From Augochlora pura (taxonomy: Eukaryota > Arthropoda > Insecta > Hymenoptera > Halictidae), in the NCBI RefSeq assembly GCF_028453695.1, contig NC_135781.1:16677640-16741639 (forward strand): a stretch of 64,000 bases of DNA, given 5' to 3'. Positions 22,201 to 33,115 of this stretch are shown in pieces (the first letter of the stretch is position 1; each line of letters begins with the position of its first letter). Made by a program: the position numbers and the translations under genes. The notes under the pieces were generated by a model. It worked only from the letters and a program-made list of their open reading frames with translations. It had not been told where the DNA came from and did not search any database.

Positions 22201-24482
22201 CGTGAAACCCACGCGGTGGCAAGACGCCATTGTGGTTAATTTAGTATGTTGCTATACGGAAAAATGTGCCAGCGACTACCTGAGTGAACTAGGGGTAAAG
22301 AAGAATATGCTTAATGGCGTTAACAATGCGTAGGGATTATTGTTTAGAAATCCCACGTGACTCCTAGGGATTATTGTTTAGAAATCTCACTCGCTCTATC
22401 TTTCGGTCGTACAGGTCTAAACCTATAGAATGACCTCAGATCACTCGAAGCCGCCCAAACATTCTGTCAACATCTGTCACATTCATTCTGTATTTTACGA
22501 CTCGGACAAAACTCTACAAATATTTGCAACTTACTTATTAATCAGTCACTTTTGCAGAAGTTAGTGTGCGCCGGATTTCGTTGCCGGAGGGTCTCGCAGC
22601 AAAGTGGCAAACATCGCGGCATCCGTGCAGCATAAATCCAGCCGCGATATCGGAGAGGCATTGTCGATGTTCGTGCCACTTGCGCCGAGTCGCAAAGGCT
22701 GTATCAACACGGAACGCATAGAAAACGCGAAAGAGGTGGAAGACTCTGAAGCCATTTGCAGAGTTCGCGATCTTGATTGATGCGTCTCCGGCCAACCCCA
22801 CGGCGAACAGAGTAAACTGTTTTCAAGCGTGGATGCACCAACTCCAGCCACACTGCCGGGTCCCGCATAACCTGGGTCAACTATGGTTCGAGGCATTAGC
22901 GTTGAATATCGAAAACCGAGTGCGCACGGAATGTATCCAAGCAGAAACTAAAAAAATACAGACTACAAATTCAAGAATCCTGGAGACTATATTGACGAAC
23001 GTAGCTCAGTGATTCGATTTTATGAGTGCTCGGAACAAAAATCGTATCTTTTAAAGTAATTTATTTTCAACCTAAGTACCTTAGTAATTTTTTCAAGAGA
23101 ATGCGAAGATTAATTGATTTATACATAAAGAATATACAGAAATGTTAAACAAATTTTAATGATTTTGGTTTGTTGTTGAATAAATATATCTTTTATCGAC
23201 AATTAATATTGTAATTTGTTAGAAAGTGTGTACAGAATAATAGGAACGATTAATAAATACATTATATACAAAGATGTAATACATATACTAAGGTAATAGA
23301 TAAACAAATACGTGATAATACATATATCTACATAATAAATAAACACATACTCTACATTATGCATGCATAATTATCACATATTTGAAAATAATAAGGAAAC
23401 GAACAACAAATACTTCAATATAACAGGTTAATGAATAAGAAGAAATTATGCATGAAAATATTTGTAAAAAGCAGGCATCAGTTATTTCTTGTTCACAAAT
23501 TATTAACAATAGGTCCACAATAGATGGTTAATTTCGAGACAATAAATCTAAATGTACGTTAAATAATTAAACGTATTTCCATTTCATACGACAAAGTGTA
23601 TCTTATACGTTAATCTCGCGAGTAAATATTGTGTATAGTTGTTTTGGCTGTTATATTAGTAAGCAGATTTTTATTTTCACGTACTTATCAAGTGGTTTCC
23701 GGTGTTTATTAATGTGAATGCGAATATTCGATAAGGATGATATTAATGTAAGTATGTAAAAGAAAAGGCACAATTCCAGTTCTCCCTTGATGTCCCATAG
23801 TGATTCTAGCTACTTTATTGGAACTTCAAATAAACTCTATAAGAGACATGAATCCCTCCAGATAAGTCTTCAAGGAGCTCTATACACCTTCTCATAAGCT
23901 ATTTCAGAAATCTTGGGGAACGTCTCAGGGAATCCTTGTAAAAATAATTAGGAAATCCATTTAATAGTAGCAGACACTTGACTGACATCTCCAAGAGGTG
24001 ATGAATTTTGATACAAGATTATTGGGAACTCATAGAAGCTTGTTCCAATGAATCCATTTGACTCAAGAAAAGCCTTTCGCAAACTTGGTGGTTTTTCAAT
24101 GATTTCGCGCAGCGCCACTGAGATTAATGAATTTCGTAGGTTGTAAGAATAGTCAAATGACTTAAGAAAACTGCGATAGGTTCTGTAGGATTTAATGGAC
24201 TCAAAGGAATTCTCAAAACTCTTAACACATATTCGTCCCAATGACAAAAATCCGTCATTTCACAAACAATAACCAATAGCCAATTGACAAACATTTGTCA
24301 TTTGCATATTACAGAAAATAATTAATTCTTTTTCTTTTAATTCTAAATAAATTAATTTTTACGAAACGAAGGTAATTTTAACCAAAGATAGTATAATTAT
24401 GATCATTACTGAAAAATATATATGATTTTTAACAAGTTCCGTTATTTTTATGTAGACCATATCATTTCTACAGATAGTATAA
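19246..24482. other. Unassigned DNA, no gene seen
   Basis: AT-rich DNA alternates with GC-richer patches (about 19860-20600 and 22560-22900). Frames up to 123 codons (21388..21759, minus) show no domain I know. A 34-bp direct duplication lies at 22331-22398. At 23356-23371 there is a perfect 16-bp palindrome (ATTATGCATGCATAAT) and at 24285-24300 a short hairpin (TGACAAACATTTGTCA). None of these is clearly tied to an element. Confidence 0.45.
22331..22398 (+). repeat. 34-bp tandem duplication
   Basis: The word TAGGGATTATTGTTTAGAAA starts at 22331 and again at 22365. Two copies at a 34-bp period; the second copy's 3' third has diverged. Confidence 0.9.
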
Positions 24483-24662
24483 AAAATGCCGGCATTTTGT
24501 GAATGGCGGTGCAAAATATTACCGGATGAATATGTGTTAACAATTGCAAAACGAAGCCGTCACATTTGACCCAACCTAAATTAATGTATCTCAGATATTA
24601 TGGAAAAAAAGATAAAAGGTTTTATTGCTAGAAATGACCTGCCACCGCTGTCAAAGTGTTAA
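24483..24662. mobile_element. Possible TTAA element, right end only
   Basis: A sequence ending in TTAA (24659-24662) reads inward as TTAACACTTTGACAGCGGTG, similar in style to other TTAA ends here. A perfect palindrome AAAATGCCGGCATTTT lies at 24483-24498. A left end starting TTAACAATTGC at about 24537 is too different to pair with confidence. Confidence 0.3.
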
Positions 24663-25250
24663 AGAATGTCGAAGATTAAGATCAATACAGTCGCTATTAC
24701 TTATTGTTAATAAAAATTATGGTCATGAGGAATTCACAAAAATTGATCCATTTACTTAAATCTAGTAATTTTTCGTCTATTTCCTATTCAAATCATAATC
24801 TTGGATGTCACTAGTCGAAGCTACGATTTTTAATACCTCGAAAATAATTAAATTATTCAATTATCGACAGTTATTCGTTCAAATGATCGGCAATTAGTTA
24901 CTCTATATCTGGTTGCTAAGTGTCGACTGGCTTCAACAATAATTGCATGTTTTGAACCAACACTCTGTCGCTGCAATATTTCTAATTAGCAACTCGTTAA
25001 AATAAACCGGAGGTTAATAATGCCTGTTCCGTCTCGGAACAACAATTCTTCACAAATATTATATTCTCTCCATAGAAAATATTCATCACAGAGGCTCTGC
25101 GAGTTTAAGAAATGTTTTAAGTCCATAAAACGGTCGAAGCCGCTCCGCCTAGGAAAAAAAGCCATCGGGCGACCGACCGACCGACCGACCACCACACTGG
25201 CGTAAAAGCGCCCTTCAAACAGCCGATTCCGATTGTCTCTTACCGGATCA
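24663..25250. other. Unassigned DNA
   Basis: AT-rich, becoming GC-richer after 25120. Five tandem copies of GACC lie at 25171-25190, just upstream of the candidate promoter. No gene is seen. Confidence 0.45.
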
Positions 25251-25259
25251 CCAAAATCG

Positions 25260-25291
25260 TATAAATATAAGGCATTTTTCAGAAATCAGTC
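25260..25291 (+). promoter_or_regulatory. Candidate RNA polymerase II core promoter (TATA plus initiator)
   Basis: TATAAATA at 25260-25267 is followed by the arthropod initiator TCAGT at 25286-25290, repeated as CAGTCAGTCAACAGTCAG. The A of the first initiator lies 28 bp after the first T of the TATA box, the standard spacing in insects. About 200 bp of AC- and AG-rich sequence without a long frame follows. This combination is typical both of insect genes and of LTRs of BEL/Pao-type retrotransposons. I could not find LTR edges or a target duplication, so the source is open. Confidence 0.4.
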
Positions 25292-25529
25292 AGTCAACAG
25301 TCAGGAGTTAGAGTTAGCAAGAAGGAAACAGTAATGCAGAAAGGAAACGGGGGTGATCGGCAGTGACGGAGTGACGAACGAGCAGTAACCCAAGGAAACA
25401 AGGAAAGGAAACAACCACCAAAAACAACGAAGAGCAGCGAGAACAAGGCATCGATACATATCCCATATCAAACATAATTAAATTTCAATACATTTTTAAT
25501 TACAAAAACTCGTTGATTCCTCAATTCTC

Positions 25530-27880
25530 TCTACATACGCGTCTTCGAGTGATCTGCGGCAATTGCGTACGCGGACTCGACGCAACCATGCCCATGGGTT
25601 AACTTCTGTAATTATCTGTATCGTAATTGTAATCAAAATAACAGACAGGTTAATTTCATAAAATAAATCAATATTATTCCTACGACTGTGCGGGGTAATG
25701 AGAGATGAGTTGCCAGCGACATTAATGAGGCAATTCAACTGTGTATGCGCGAGTATCCGTGCGCGGGTGCTTCTAAAAACAAAATACTAGCGTAACGTTG
25801 TAGGTTTTAATCAAAACTTTTCATCAATCTATTCATCTGCTTATGCATTGTAAGTCTATCTATCTATTGAAAGTTCTGCAATAATCAATGAAATCGCGTC
25901 CGCTGTGAATGCATAAAATCCACAATGCATCTTCCATATTAATTAATTAGCATATCTGTAGCCTATCTATTCTGCTATCCTTCGAGTCAGCCGACTATTT
26001 CTGCAAACGTTTACAGCGGCGTATATCCTGTGACAGTTTTTACGTCTTCCATATCTTATCAATTTTGCACGCCGCCGAGTCACGACTACTGAAACTGGAT
26101 AAATCCCTGGTTTAGAGGTTCAGTTTCCGCCGGGGTCGTCGCGTGACGTTCTCTCGTTTTAATAGAGATAGCACTGTCGATCAGTGGATCGTTTTTCTCT
26201 CTCTCTCCCCGTTTCGTTTTCTTTTTGCGGTTCGAGTAACGGGTCGATCTCCACAGACAGCCATGGACAGCTGTGGCATTTGTTACGGTTTTTAGAAGCC
26301 GGATCACGTGAGACACGATTCCAATTACGAAGGAAACGATCGGGATGGAGCCGGTATTTTCATCGCTACGGATTGTCCTCGTCGCTGAACAAATTCGATG
26401 GAATTCTGTTCCGTACAGTCAAATTTTCCCGGGGTCCAGGAACGCTGCGAAAATTTGAACGTGTTTTCGAAAGTGTTCTATCAATCATGGGCCTGACAAG
26501 TACAGCCGTTTACATCCTGGCCATCAATTTTTAAATATAATACTGCCGATTTTCAAGAACAGTCACGGATAACCGCGCGAGATTAAAAGATAGGGAAATG
26601 AAAATGCAAATTCTCGAGCTCGTGTCGATTACTGGTGTTCGTACGTTTATGCGAAATACAAACTAGATTTGCTTTTAGTTTGTTGCCGGGCATAATTAAC
26701 TTTATATTTATCAAATAAAACATATTAAATTATTTTCATTATTTGATTTTATTTCATTTTGAATACAGAAATTTAAGATGTCTTGCTCGATAAATGTAAA
26801 TGCGATTATGTCCGAAAACAAGTCAAAGCCGCGGCAATTGGTCACCCCACCTATAGATTTTACGAAACAAATATTTTGTTCCATTTTAGAAGCGAAGAGT
26901 CATTCAATTTATTTAGCTTCAATTTAGAATGAAAATAAACTGGTAGAAACAGTGAATTACTATTCAATTTCGATCTTAGCAAAAATTAGATAAGGAAAAT
27001 TGGAAAAAATATCATCGCGGAAATGTAATTAGCCCGCGGGATGTAATTACTCCGTAGGGATGGCATTTTTAAACTTAAGGTATGTTAATGCCATCCGCGT
27101 ATCTGATGAAGTGGAACTGGTTCCGCTCGACAAATCCTGCCGAGTAAAGTCGCGCACCGAATGAGTTTGAAAAGCTCCTATCGGCGGAGGGAAATACACA
27201 GAAAATATTGAATATTATCCGCCGAACGCGAACACGATGAATGTGCTACGTTCCTTTTGCTTCTCGCATTGTCACGAAGATGGAATTCCGCGTATAATAT
27301 GTCATACGGGTTCTTCCAGGGCATTTCGAACCGTGAAATTGCTATTTATTCGGTAGACGTGGAGGGAATCGAAGGGATGGAACGAGGGAGGAGGGAGAGG
27401 GGAGTAGAAAGGAGCTCGTCGACATAACCATTTGGCCACCTTGAAATCCATTACTGGCGAAACTATGAAGTTATCGTTCCGCGAGTTGCCAAGCCGAGCC
27501 GCGGCGTATGAAAATGTTCACCGTTTACGACCCGGCGAGGATTTTGCGTGCGCCAACCTTCGGGATATATTTGAACTAATGATAGTAGGTGTTAAGTAGC
27601 CTGTGATACACGGACATTTTGCCGGCAAGCAAATACTGCCGACTTTGCCTCTTACCCGTTTGCCGTAAGATTCTATTCTGTGACTAGTTCACTTCGTCAT
27701 GCCAAAAGAAATTGTACAATTCTTACTGATTCATGTTTTAGGTTTGATATTAACAAGATAAAGCAAATATATCAGAGAATAATTAAACCACTGATACAAG
27801 TTTTCACAATTTTAGTGTGAACTTAAAACTGTTACGTATTTTCGGTGAATGATCGATGTATCAATCACAAAATATCAAAC
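25530..27880. other. Unassigned DNA
   Basis: No recognisable gene or repeat. A CT-rich microsatellite-like tract lies at about 26195-26208, and a 116-codon plus-strand frame at 26184..26534 is unrecognised. Confidence 0.45.
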
Positions 27881-27884
27881 ATGT

Positions 27885-27995
27885 CTTTATATAAAAAATA
27901 TAGTATTCCATTTAAGAAAAAGGAGTTGACCTTTAAATCTCCGTAACGGCTCCATGTTGCAGGAGGTGCACAAGTTGCGTAAACCACCCTGTATA
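27885..27995 (-). repeat. Fragment of a CACCCTGTA-ended dispersed repeat
   Basis: The plus strand has CACCCTGTATATTC at 27985. Read on the minus strand this gives TATACAGGGTGGTTTACGCA and runs on through a low-complexity T-rich tail to about 27885. TACAGGGTG starts are a common end type of mariner and related repeats in insects, and the mariner at 52.2 kb ends with a similar CACAGGGTGTC. A second end is not visible, so I treat this as a one-ended fragment. Confidence 0.45.
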
Positions 27996-29215
27996 TTCGT
28001 CGACGACTGTATATGCAACAGAGACGTAACAGTATTTACCACATAAAAATAAACAAATATTGGGACTTTGGTTACAGCTAGGTGTGCACACGATTGGGTT
28101 TCAGGTTCTGTTGCAGCGCCGAGAAAGATTGGGCTCGTCACCGATTCCGGCTCAATCGCGACGTTTCTTCGGGCAGGGAAAAAATTCTAGTGGCACGAAA
28201 TCTCCGCGTATCCAGGTGATCCGAGTTGAACCGATTCCAAGTTTGCAGCGAAGTTACACGATCCCTTCGCACTCTTTCAAACGGTCGTCAGCGTCGGCCG
28301 CAATCGGCTCGAGCAGTGGTCCGTCAAACGAAACACGTTCCGGGCTTCAATTCTGGTCCAACGAACCGTGCAGACGTTTCCTTCTCCCTGAATTCCTCAC
28401 CGGTAGAAAGAAAAGAGGTTCCGCTCGAGAGCTCGATGATTGTTACGTAAATCGCGGGACGTTTGGGGCAATAAATCCTTTCGTTTCTTCGGAACCGTGC
28501 CACGGCGAACTTGGCGCGCAAGGCTTTTCGAAGCCTAGCATGTTCGCACGGATGATGACGCGAACGGCGCAAAGTTTTGCGAAAGAAATCCACGTCCTCT
28601 TACACATGCGCCGAGGAGATTGTTACACCGCGACACTCCCAGTTCGGAGAACTTCAAACTGTCTGTAGACCCGCGTTATGATCAGTCGCCAGTCTCGACG
28701 ACGCATCTCGCTTCGTTGGATACGCTCGCTGTACACTGCCGGTTTCAAAACTCGAGTACGCTCATGAAACCCTCGGGATTATCTACCGATCTCTGCGTCT
28801 ACCCTACAAACGACTATTGTCGCTAAGACCGCGCGAAGAAGCAGCGGGCCAAGCAGAATCGTTTGATGTTGAGAAACTTTCTGACAACTTTGGGAAACTA
28901 CAGCTGCTTGCTCTTCTTTTGTCGTCAGGTTGATTATTTGGAGAAATTGAATCGGCTTGATGACAACGGGGTTGAAATTTGAAATTGAATTCTCGAAATG
29001 CTGAGAGACAGATGTTTCCTTTCCCAGGCGTCTAAATTAGAGCGTAGGGAAAAGAATATAGGAAGAACACAATCTTTCGTGAAACATGTTATCACGAAAC
29101 ATATCGTTCATTCCGTGTCGAAATATGAAATAAGATTAATAAAAACAATTTCTTAATGCTCTCTGCTTCTTCTTAATTGTTACAAGAATTGTAACAAGAA
29201 GTGGAATCCGATAAG
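27996..29215. other. GC-rich island without convincing coding sequence
   Basis: The interval 28060-28830 is GC- and CpG-rich and contains the longest open frame of the window (28060..28668, plus, 202 codons). Its translation is serine- and arginine-rich without domains, overlaps long frames on both strands, and lacks an initiator context or partner exons. Fewer stops are expected by composition alone. It might be a regulatory island, but nothing in the sequence proves that. Confidence 0.45.
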
Positions 29216-29478
29216 CATAGGATGTCTTAAAGAAGTCCTTTTTACGACTATTTTTGATCTGAATGTCTCACGCTCTAAATTGGATGTCTTTAAAATGTTT
29301 TATTTCAGATGTTAAAAAGGCGACTAATTAGTGACGCCGTTAAGATACCTTAAAGATGTCTATTTTGGGACATCTTTAAGGCATCTTAACGACGTCTCAA
29401 TTTGGACATCATTTTAACGTTTGAAAGAAAACATTGTTAAAACACTTGCAATATGTCTTCAAGACGATTTTTATATTT
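29216..29478 (+). repeat. GACGTC-rich dispersed repeat, copy 1, with long hairpin
   Basis: This is the first of three related copies (others at 32918 and 37272). They share degenerate GACGTCTTAA-like words and a common 3' end, AATATGTCTTGAAGGC-like. Inside this copy, 29333-29360 pairs with 29369-29396: a 28-bp stem with 26 matches and an 8-base loop. The family is internally built of short palindromic words. I recognise no coding and no defined termini. A related but shorter stretch lies at about 29776-29870. Confidence 0.7.
29333..29396. repeat. 28-bp stem, 8-base loop hairpin
   Basis: Left arm 29333-29360 and right arm 29369-29396 pair at 26 of 28 positions, with inner arm CCTTAAAGATGTC fully paired. 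The size resembles a short microRNA precursor, but the hairpin sits in a dispersed repeat and the other copies do not show the same perfect stem, so a repeat origin is more likely. Confidence 0.85.
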
Positions 29479-29881
29479 ACAACTGTCCTTGAGCTTGTAA
29501 ATAAGAGTGAACAACTTGGGAAACGGAAATACAATTATATGAGTCTTGCGGCTTATTTTTATAGTTGTTCATAACCGACGACTATAAAAATGAGCTGCAA
29601 GGTTCGAGAATTGTTAAGAAAGTTTTCTCTTGTTTCTATTGCCTATGCATGTATACTATTGCTCATGTGTTAAAAGTTAATTTCATAAAACCCTCTCGTA
29701 CATATAATTACTATCCTACATTTCTTACAAATTGTCTGCAAACAACTTGTTGGCTTACGAATGGCCTAAAAATCATCTGAAAGACTTCCATAAAACGACC
29801 ATAAAATGTCCAAAAGATGTTTTTTAGACACAAGACGTCTGTAAGACATTCGATATCACAAATGAGGTATACCAGAAGTCT
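29479..29881. other. Unassigned DNA
   Basis: Contains a weak further piece of the GACGTC-rich repeat at about 29776-29870. A 71-codon frame at 29565..29780 is unrecognised. Confidence 0.4.
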
Positions 29882-30109
29882 TTAACCTCTTCAGGGATAA
29901 ATTTTTATAGTAAGCAACAGTCTATTTAATTATGTCTTTTTTATTTATCATCCATTTCATTTCATTTGATGAGGTTTTTTTCTGTATTGCTGAGGCATTT
30001 TGTACTAAATAATTTTTCAACTGATTTTCATTTTCTTTACACTTAGAATAATCATAATTTTAAGAAAACTAAACGTGCACATACGTGGCAACGTCCCTGA
30101 AGAAGTTGA
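29882..30109 (-). mobile_element. TTAA-bounded MITE, sibling of the 44750 copy
   Basis: A 228-bp element starts TTAACCTCTTCAGGGATAAA. Its right end reads inward as TCAACTTCTTCAGGGACG, so the right TTAA has mutated to TTGA on the plus strand (30106-30109). Across its full length the reverse complement matches 44750..44953 plus 45627..45638 at roughly 80 percent, with long shared words such as GATTATTCTAAGTGTA and ATGGATGATAAATAAAAAAG. It is non-coding. It lies next to GACGTC-rich repeat sequence. TTAA target use indicates a piggyBac-type transposase in trans. Confidence 0.85.
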
Positions 30110-31478
30110 AAGAAAGGGGTTAAAACTCTTGGAGCTTCACTGTACATTAAAAATCAGCACTTTGAAAGTAGACACAACAAATTCGTAAATATTCTAAATG
30201 AAATACAGGAAGTGTACATTTATTATTACCTATATAAGTGAAGATAGTGGAGTTAATATTGCATAAGCAAAGATTACAGAGTTTATCGATATACGTGTTG
30301 AAAGTTTAATGCGCAAACTTGTGTACCTGTAGCCAATTACCAAGCGGTGAGCAGAAGAAGGAAAGATATTTAATTATGGAGCTAAATTAAGTTTCTTCGC
30401 CCACGGTTCATATCAGACGTTTAATATACTTTGGTGGACGTGTTACAACAGATATTAAGCCAATTATCCGTAGCTATATATATATATATATAAACGAAAC
30501 CTTTGAGTGTACGAACTCTGAAGAGAACATTTCGCGCGATCGGTTGTCTTATTATTATATTAGTTGGCGACTTTAAGTGCATCAACACGAAGCTAAGACG
30601 TTTATTCAATTTAGTGTCCGTTCAAGAATAACAGATTTTAAGAACAGTAAGTTATTAGTTCGGTGTAACAAACACTATGAAATATTGATATCCGCAGCAA
30701 GTTGCTCAGTGTTTCGGTGTTTCAAATTGAATTATGTCTGAAGGAATCGTTCTCATGCTCTAACAAAGTTGTCCAGTAGGTGATGCATCTCTAATTGAAG
30801 TGACTTTTCGAACTAGAAATGTATATTATTAAACTTGGACGGGTTGTGCATTTAAAGACTAGATCAGCTAATCAAAGCATCATAATCTCGGTTCGTTGTT
30901 GTTGTACGCCGTGCGAAAGTTAGCACCAGCCGATTCTTCGGACTACGAATGTCCGTGGAGGAGGTTATTGTTTCCGCGAAAGATTTCATTGAAACCACGG
31001 CGCATTCAACAAGCTCTAGCGAGCGCAAAAATGTGGTGAAACAATACGGGTCGAGTTACTGAATCTCATAATCGTTCCTCGGGGGCTAGTATCGCCGGCG
31101 TGCTTTTGTAGTACGAATCTGGTTTGTCTCGGTCTCCATTTAAACTGGGTTATTCTTAACTCGCTTTCCTTGTGTCCTTTATCAATTTTGTTGGTTATCT
31201 TGTTCGTTCGTTTTTTATGATGATATCGCGATGCGGATTACTTAAAAACGGACACCAGTATTGTATAGTTCATATAAAAGGTGTCATTTAAGTTGGATTG
31301 ATTAGTAGTTTGATAGAGTAGCAAATATTCCTTACAATTGTCGAAGCGTTTGTGAACGATTGGAGAGGAAGTTATTGTCAGAATGTTAAAAATTGTTCGG
31401 CAAATACGATGATTGCTGTTTGCGAAGAATTTCGTTTACATAATCTTCTTGTCATTGACAAAATTGCTGCTTTCAGTA
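30110..31478. other. Unassigned DNA
   Basis: Contains a (TA)9 microsatellite at 30475-30492. No gene is seen. Confidence 0.45.
30475..30492. repeat. (TA)9 microsatellite
   Basis: Nine uninterrupted TA dinucleotides. Confidence 0.9.
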
Positions 31479-31677
31479 TTAACCTTTTGCAGTCGAAGCC
31501 ATTTTACCTCGAATTCTAACATAATTTCTTTGATTTCGATTTTATATGATTTATCGCATTTTAATGGGTTTTTAAATACTGATAACTATGTTATAACTAA
31601 TTTAGAAATTATTTTGAGACATGATAGAACAATTTTTAGTGGTGTTTTAGAGTCATCACTCGAGTGCAAAGGGTTAA
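31479..31677. mobile_element. TTAA-bounded MITE
   Basis: A 199-bp element with ends TTAACCTTTTGCAGTCGA and, read inward from the right, TTAACCCTTTGCACTCGA. The terminal repeat matches at about 16 of 18 positions including TTAA. The right terminal repeat contains the palindrome CACTCGAGTG. The centred subterminal palindrome of the 18-, 44-, 53- and 57-kb elements is absent. The 126-codon frame crossing it (31413..31793) is chance. Confidence 0.8.
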
Positions 31678-32917
31678 TATTTAGACACTTTTTAAAACGC
31701 AATAACTTTTTTAAAATCGCAGTAAATGATCTGAATTCTTTTGAGGAGAAAGCAGCTTTTAATATGCATATTAATTATCGAGATATGTTTTAAATTTTCG
31801 TTATAGGCTCACATAAAAAAGTTAGACAAATGAGTTCTTTAGTTTCTTTTGTAATTGTAAGCAATAAAACGATTTAAAAAATGCATTCTAGTTGTGTTCT
31901 AGTAGACCGGAGCCTCTGTCATCTAAACAAAAATTCAAGTTGTTTAGTCCAGTTCCAAAAAGCTATTGTGTTTTAAAAATTGTCTGAATATTAACAGGAA
32001 TCACTGTAAGTAAATTAAGAAACAGTTCCAATTTCGTCGCAATAAAATAAAATTTCTATAACATCTTCGTTATCAAGAAATGTTAGATCAAAGACATAAC
32101 AATCCGTATTTAGGAAAATTTTTCGGTTGAAAATATATCTGGAGAAATAATAGGATGTTGAACAATTCGCATAGTGGCTTTCTTCTCTGACTTCGGAGTT
32201 GGTAAACATCCATAATGAAAGCCGAAAACACCGATAAAGGGAAACCCGTTTGCGGTGGTAGTAAAATTTATGAGCCGTTAACCAGCGAAGAACGCTCGTC
32301 TCCTCGTAAATAATAAAACGAACAGTGACGAAACCCATTCGATGTAATCATGGGCGGCGCGGCGCATCCGTAGTGATTATGATCTTGGTGACACCGTTTA
32401 ATCGCTGCAGTGCGGGAGCAATTACGCGGGATTGAGAATTCCTTGTCGCCGGAAATAATTTAAAAGATGGCCAGAGACGCAGGTGAAACGTAATCGAATT
32501 GTCCGTATCTCCGACCAACCACGTACAATGGAAATAATTCGATGCCGTGCCTCGGGTCAGAGGTACGTCTACGTGGAATTTCGGGGTGCCGTAACTTGGA
32601 AAACGGATGCGTCTGCAAGGTGTACGTGGCTCCGCGACAATTGCTATCGATTAACCCAACTATATGTCAAACTCACTGTATACGACTCCCAGGGGTTGTT
32701 TCCAATACTCCCATAATACGTTACGCAACATCTACAATCGCATTCAATTAAGTACTACCTTTCGGGATTTGATTTTTATTTGTTTGGCAATCGACGGTAC
32801 CGGGGGAAATTTTGACGCCCTGAATCACGCTACAGTGATACAATCTTTTAACCAGTTAAAAATCATAGCCTTGACATAACCAGTTAGCTGTGGCGCCGCC
32901 TTTTTAGAACGCCTATC
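31678..32917. other. Unassigned DNA
   Basis: Frames up to 107 codons (32015..32338, minus) are unrecognised. No repeats are seen. Confidence 0.45.
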
Positions 32918-33115
32918 GCAATAAGTCTTAATGACGTACATTTTACGTTCATTGTAGGTCTGAACATGTCACGCCCTAAAATTAACGTCACGAAGAGGTC
33001 CCATAACAGACGTCTTAAATACGTCCTGTAATAGACCTCTCGAATAAAACATCGCTTGAAAATATAAAACAAGACGATTTTAAGACATTTATAATATGTC
33101 TCGAAGGCGTTTCAT
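32918..33115 (+). repeat. GACGTC-rich dispersed repeat, copy 2
   Basis: Shares with the 37.3-kb copy the words CATTTTACG, TCTGAAC, CCCATAACAGACGTC and TACGTCCT, in the same order, and ends AATATGTCTCGAAGGCGTTT. It has a shorter centre than the other copies. Confidence 0.7.

Noticed and set aside
28060..28668. Longest open frame (202 codons, plus strand)
   Set aside because: It lies in a GC-rich island where stops are rare, overlaps long frames on other strands, is serine/arginine-rich without domains, and shows no splice or start context.
29333..29396. Hairpin as a microRNA precursor
   Set aside because: It lies in a dispersed repeat, other copies do not keep the stem, and the stem is short for an animal precursor.
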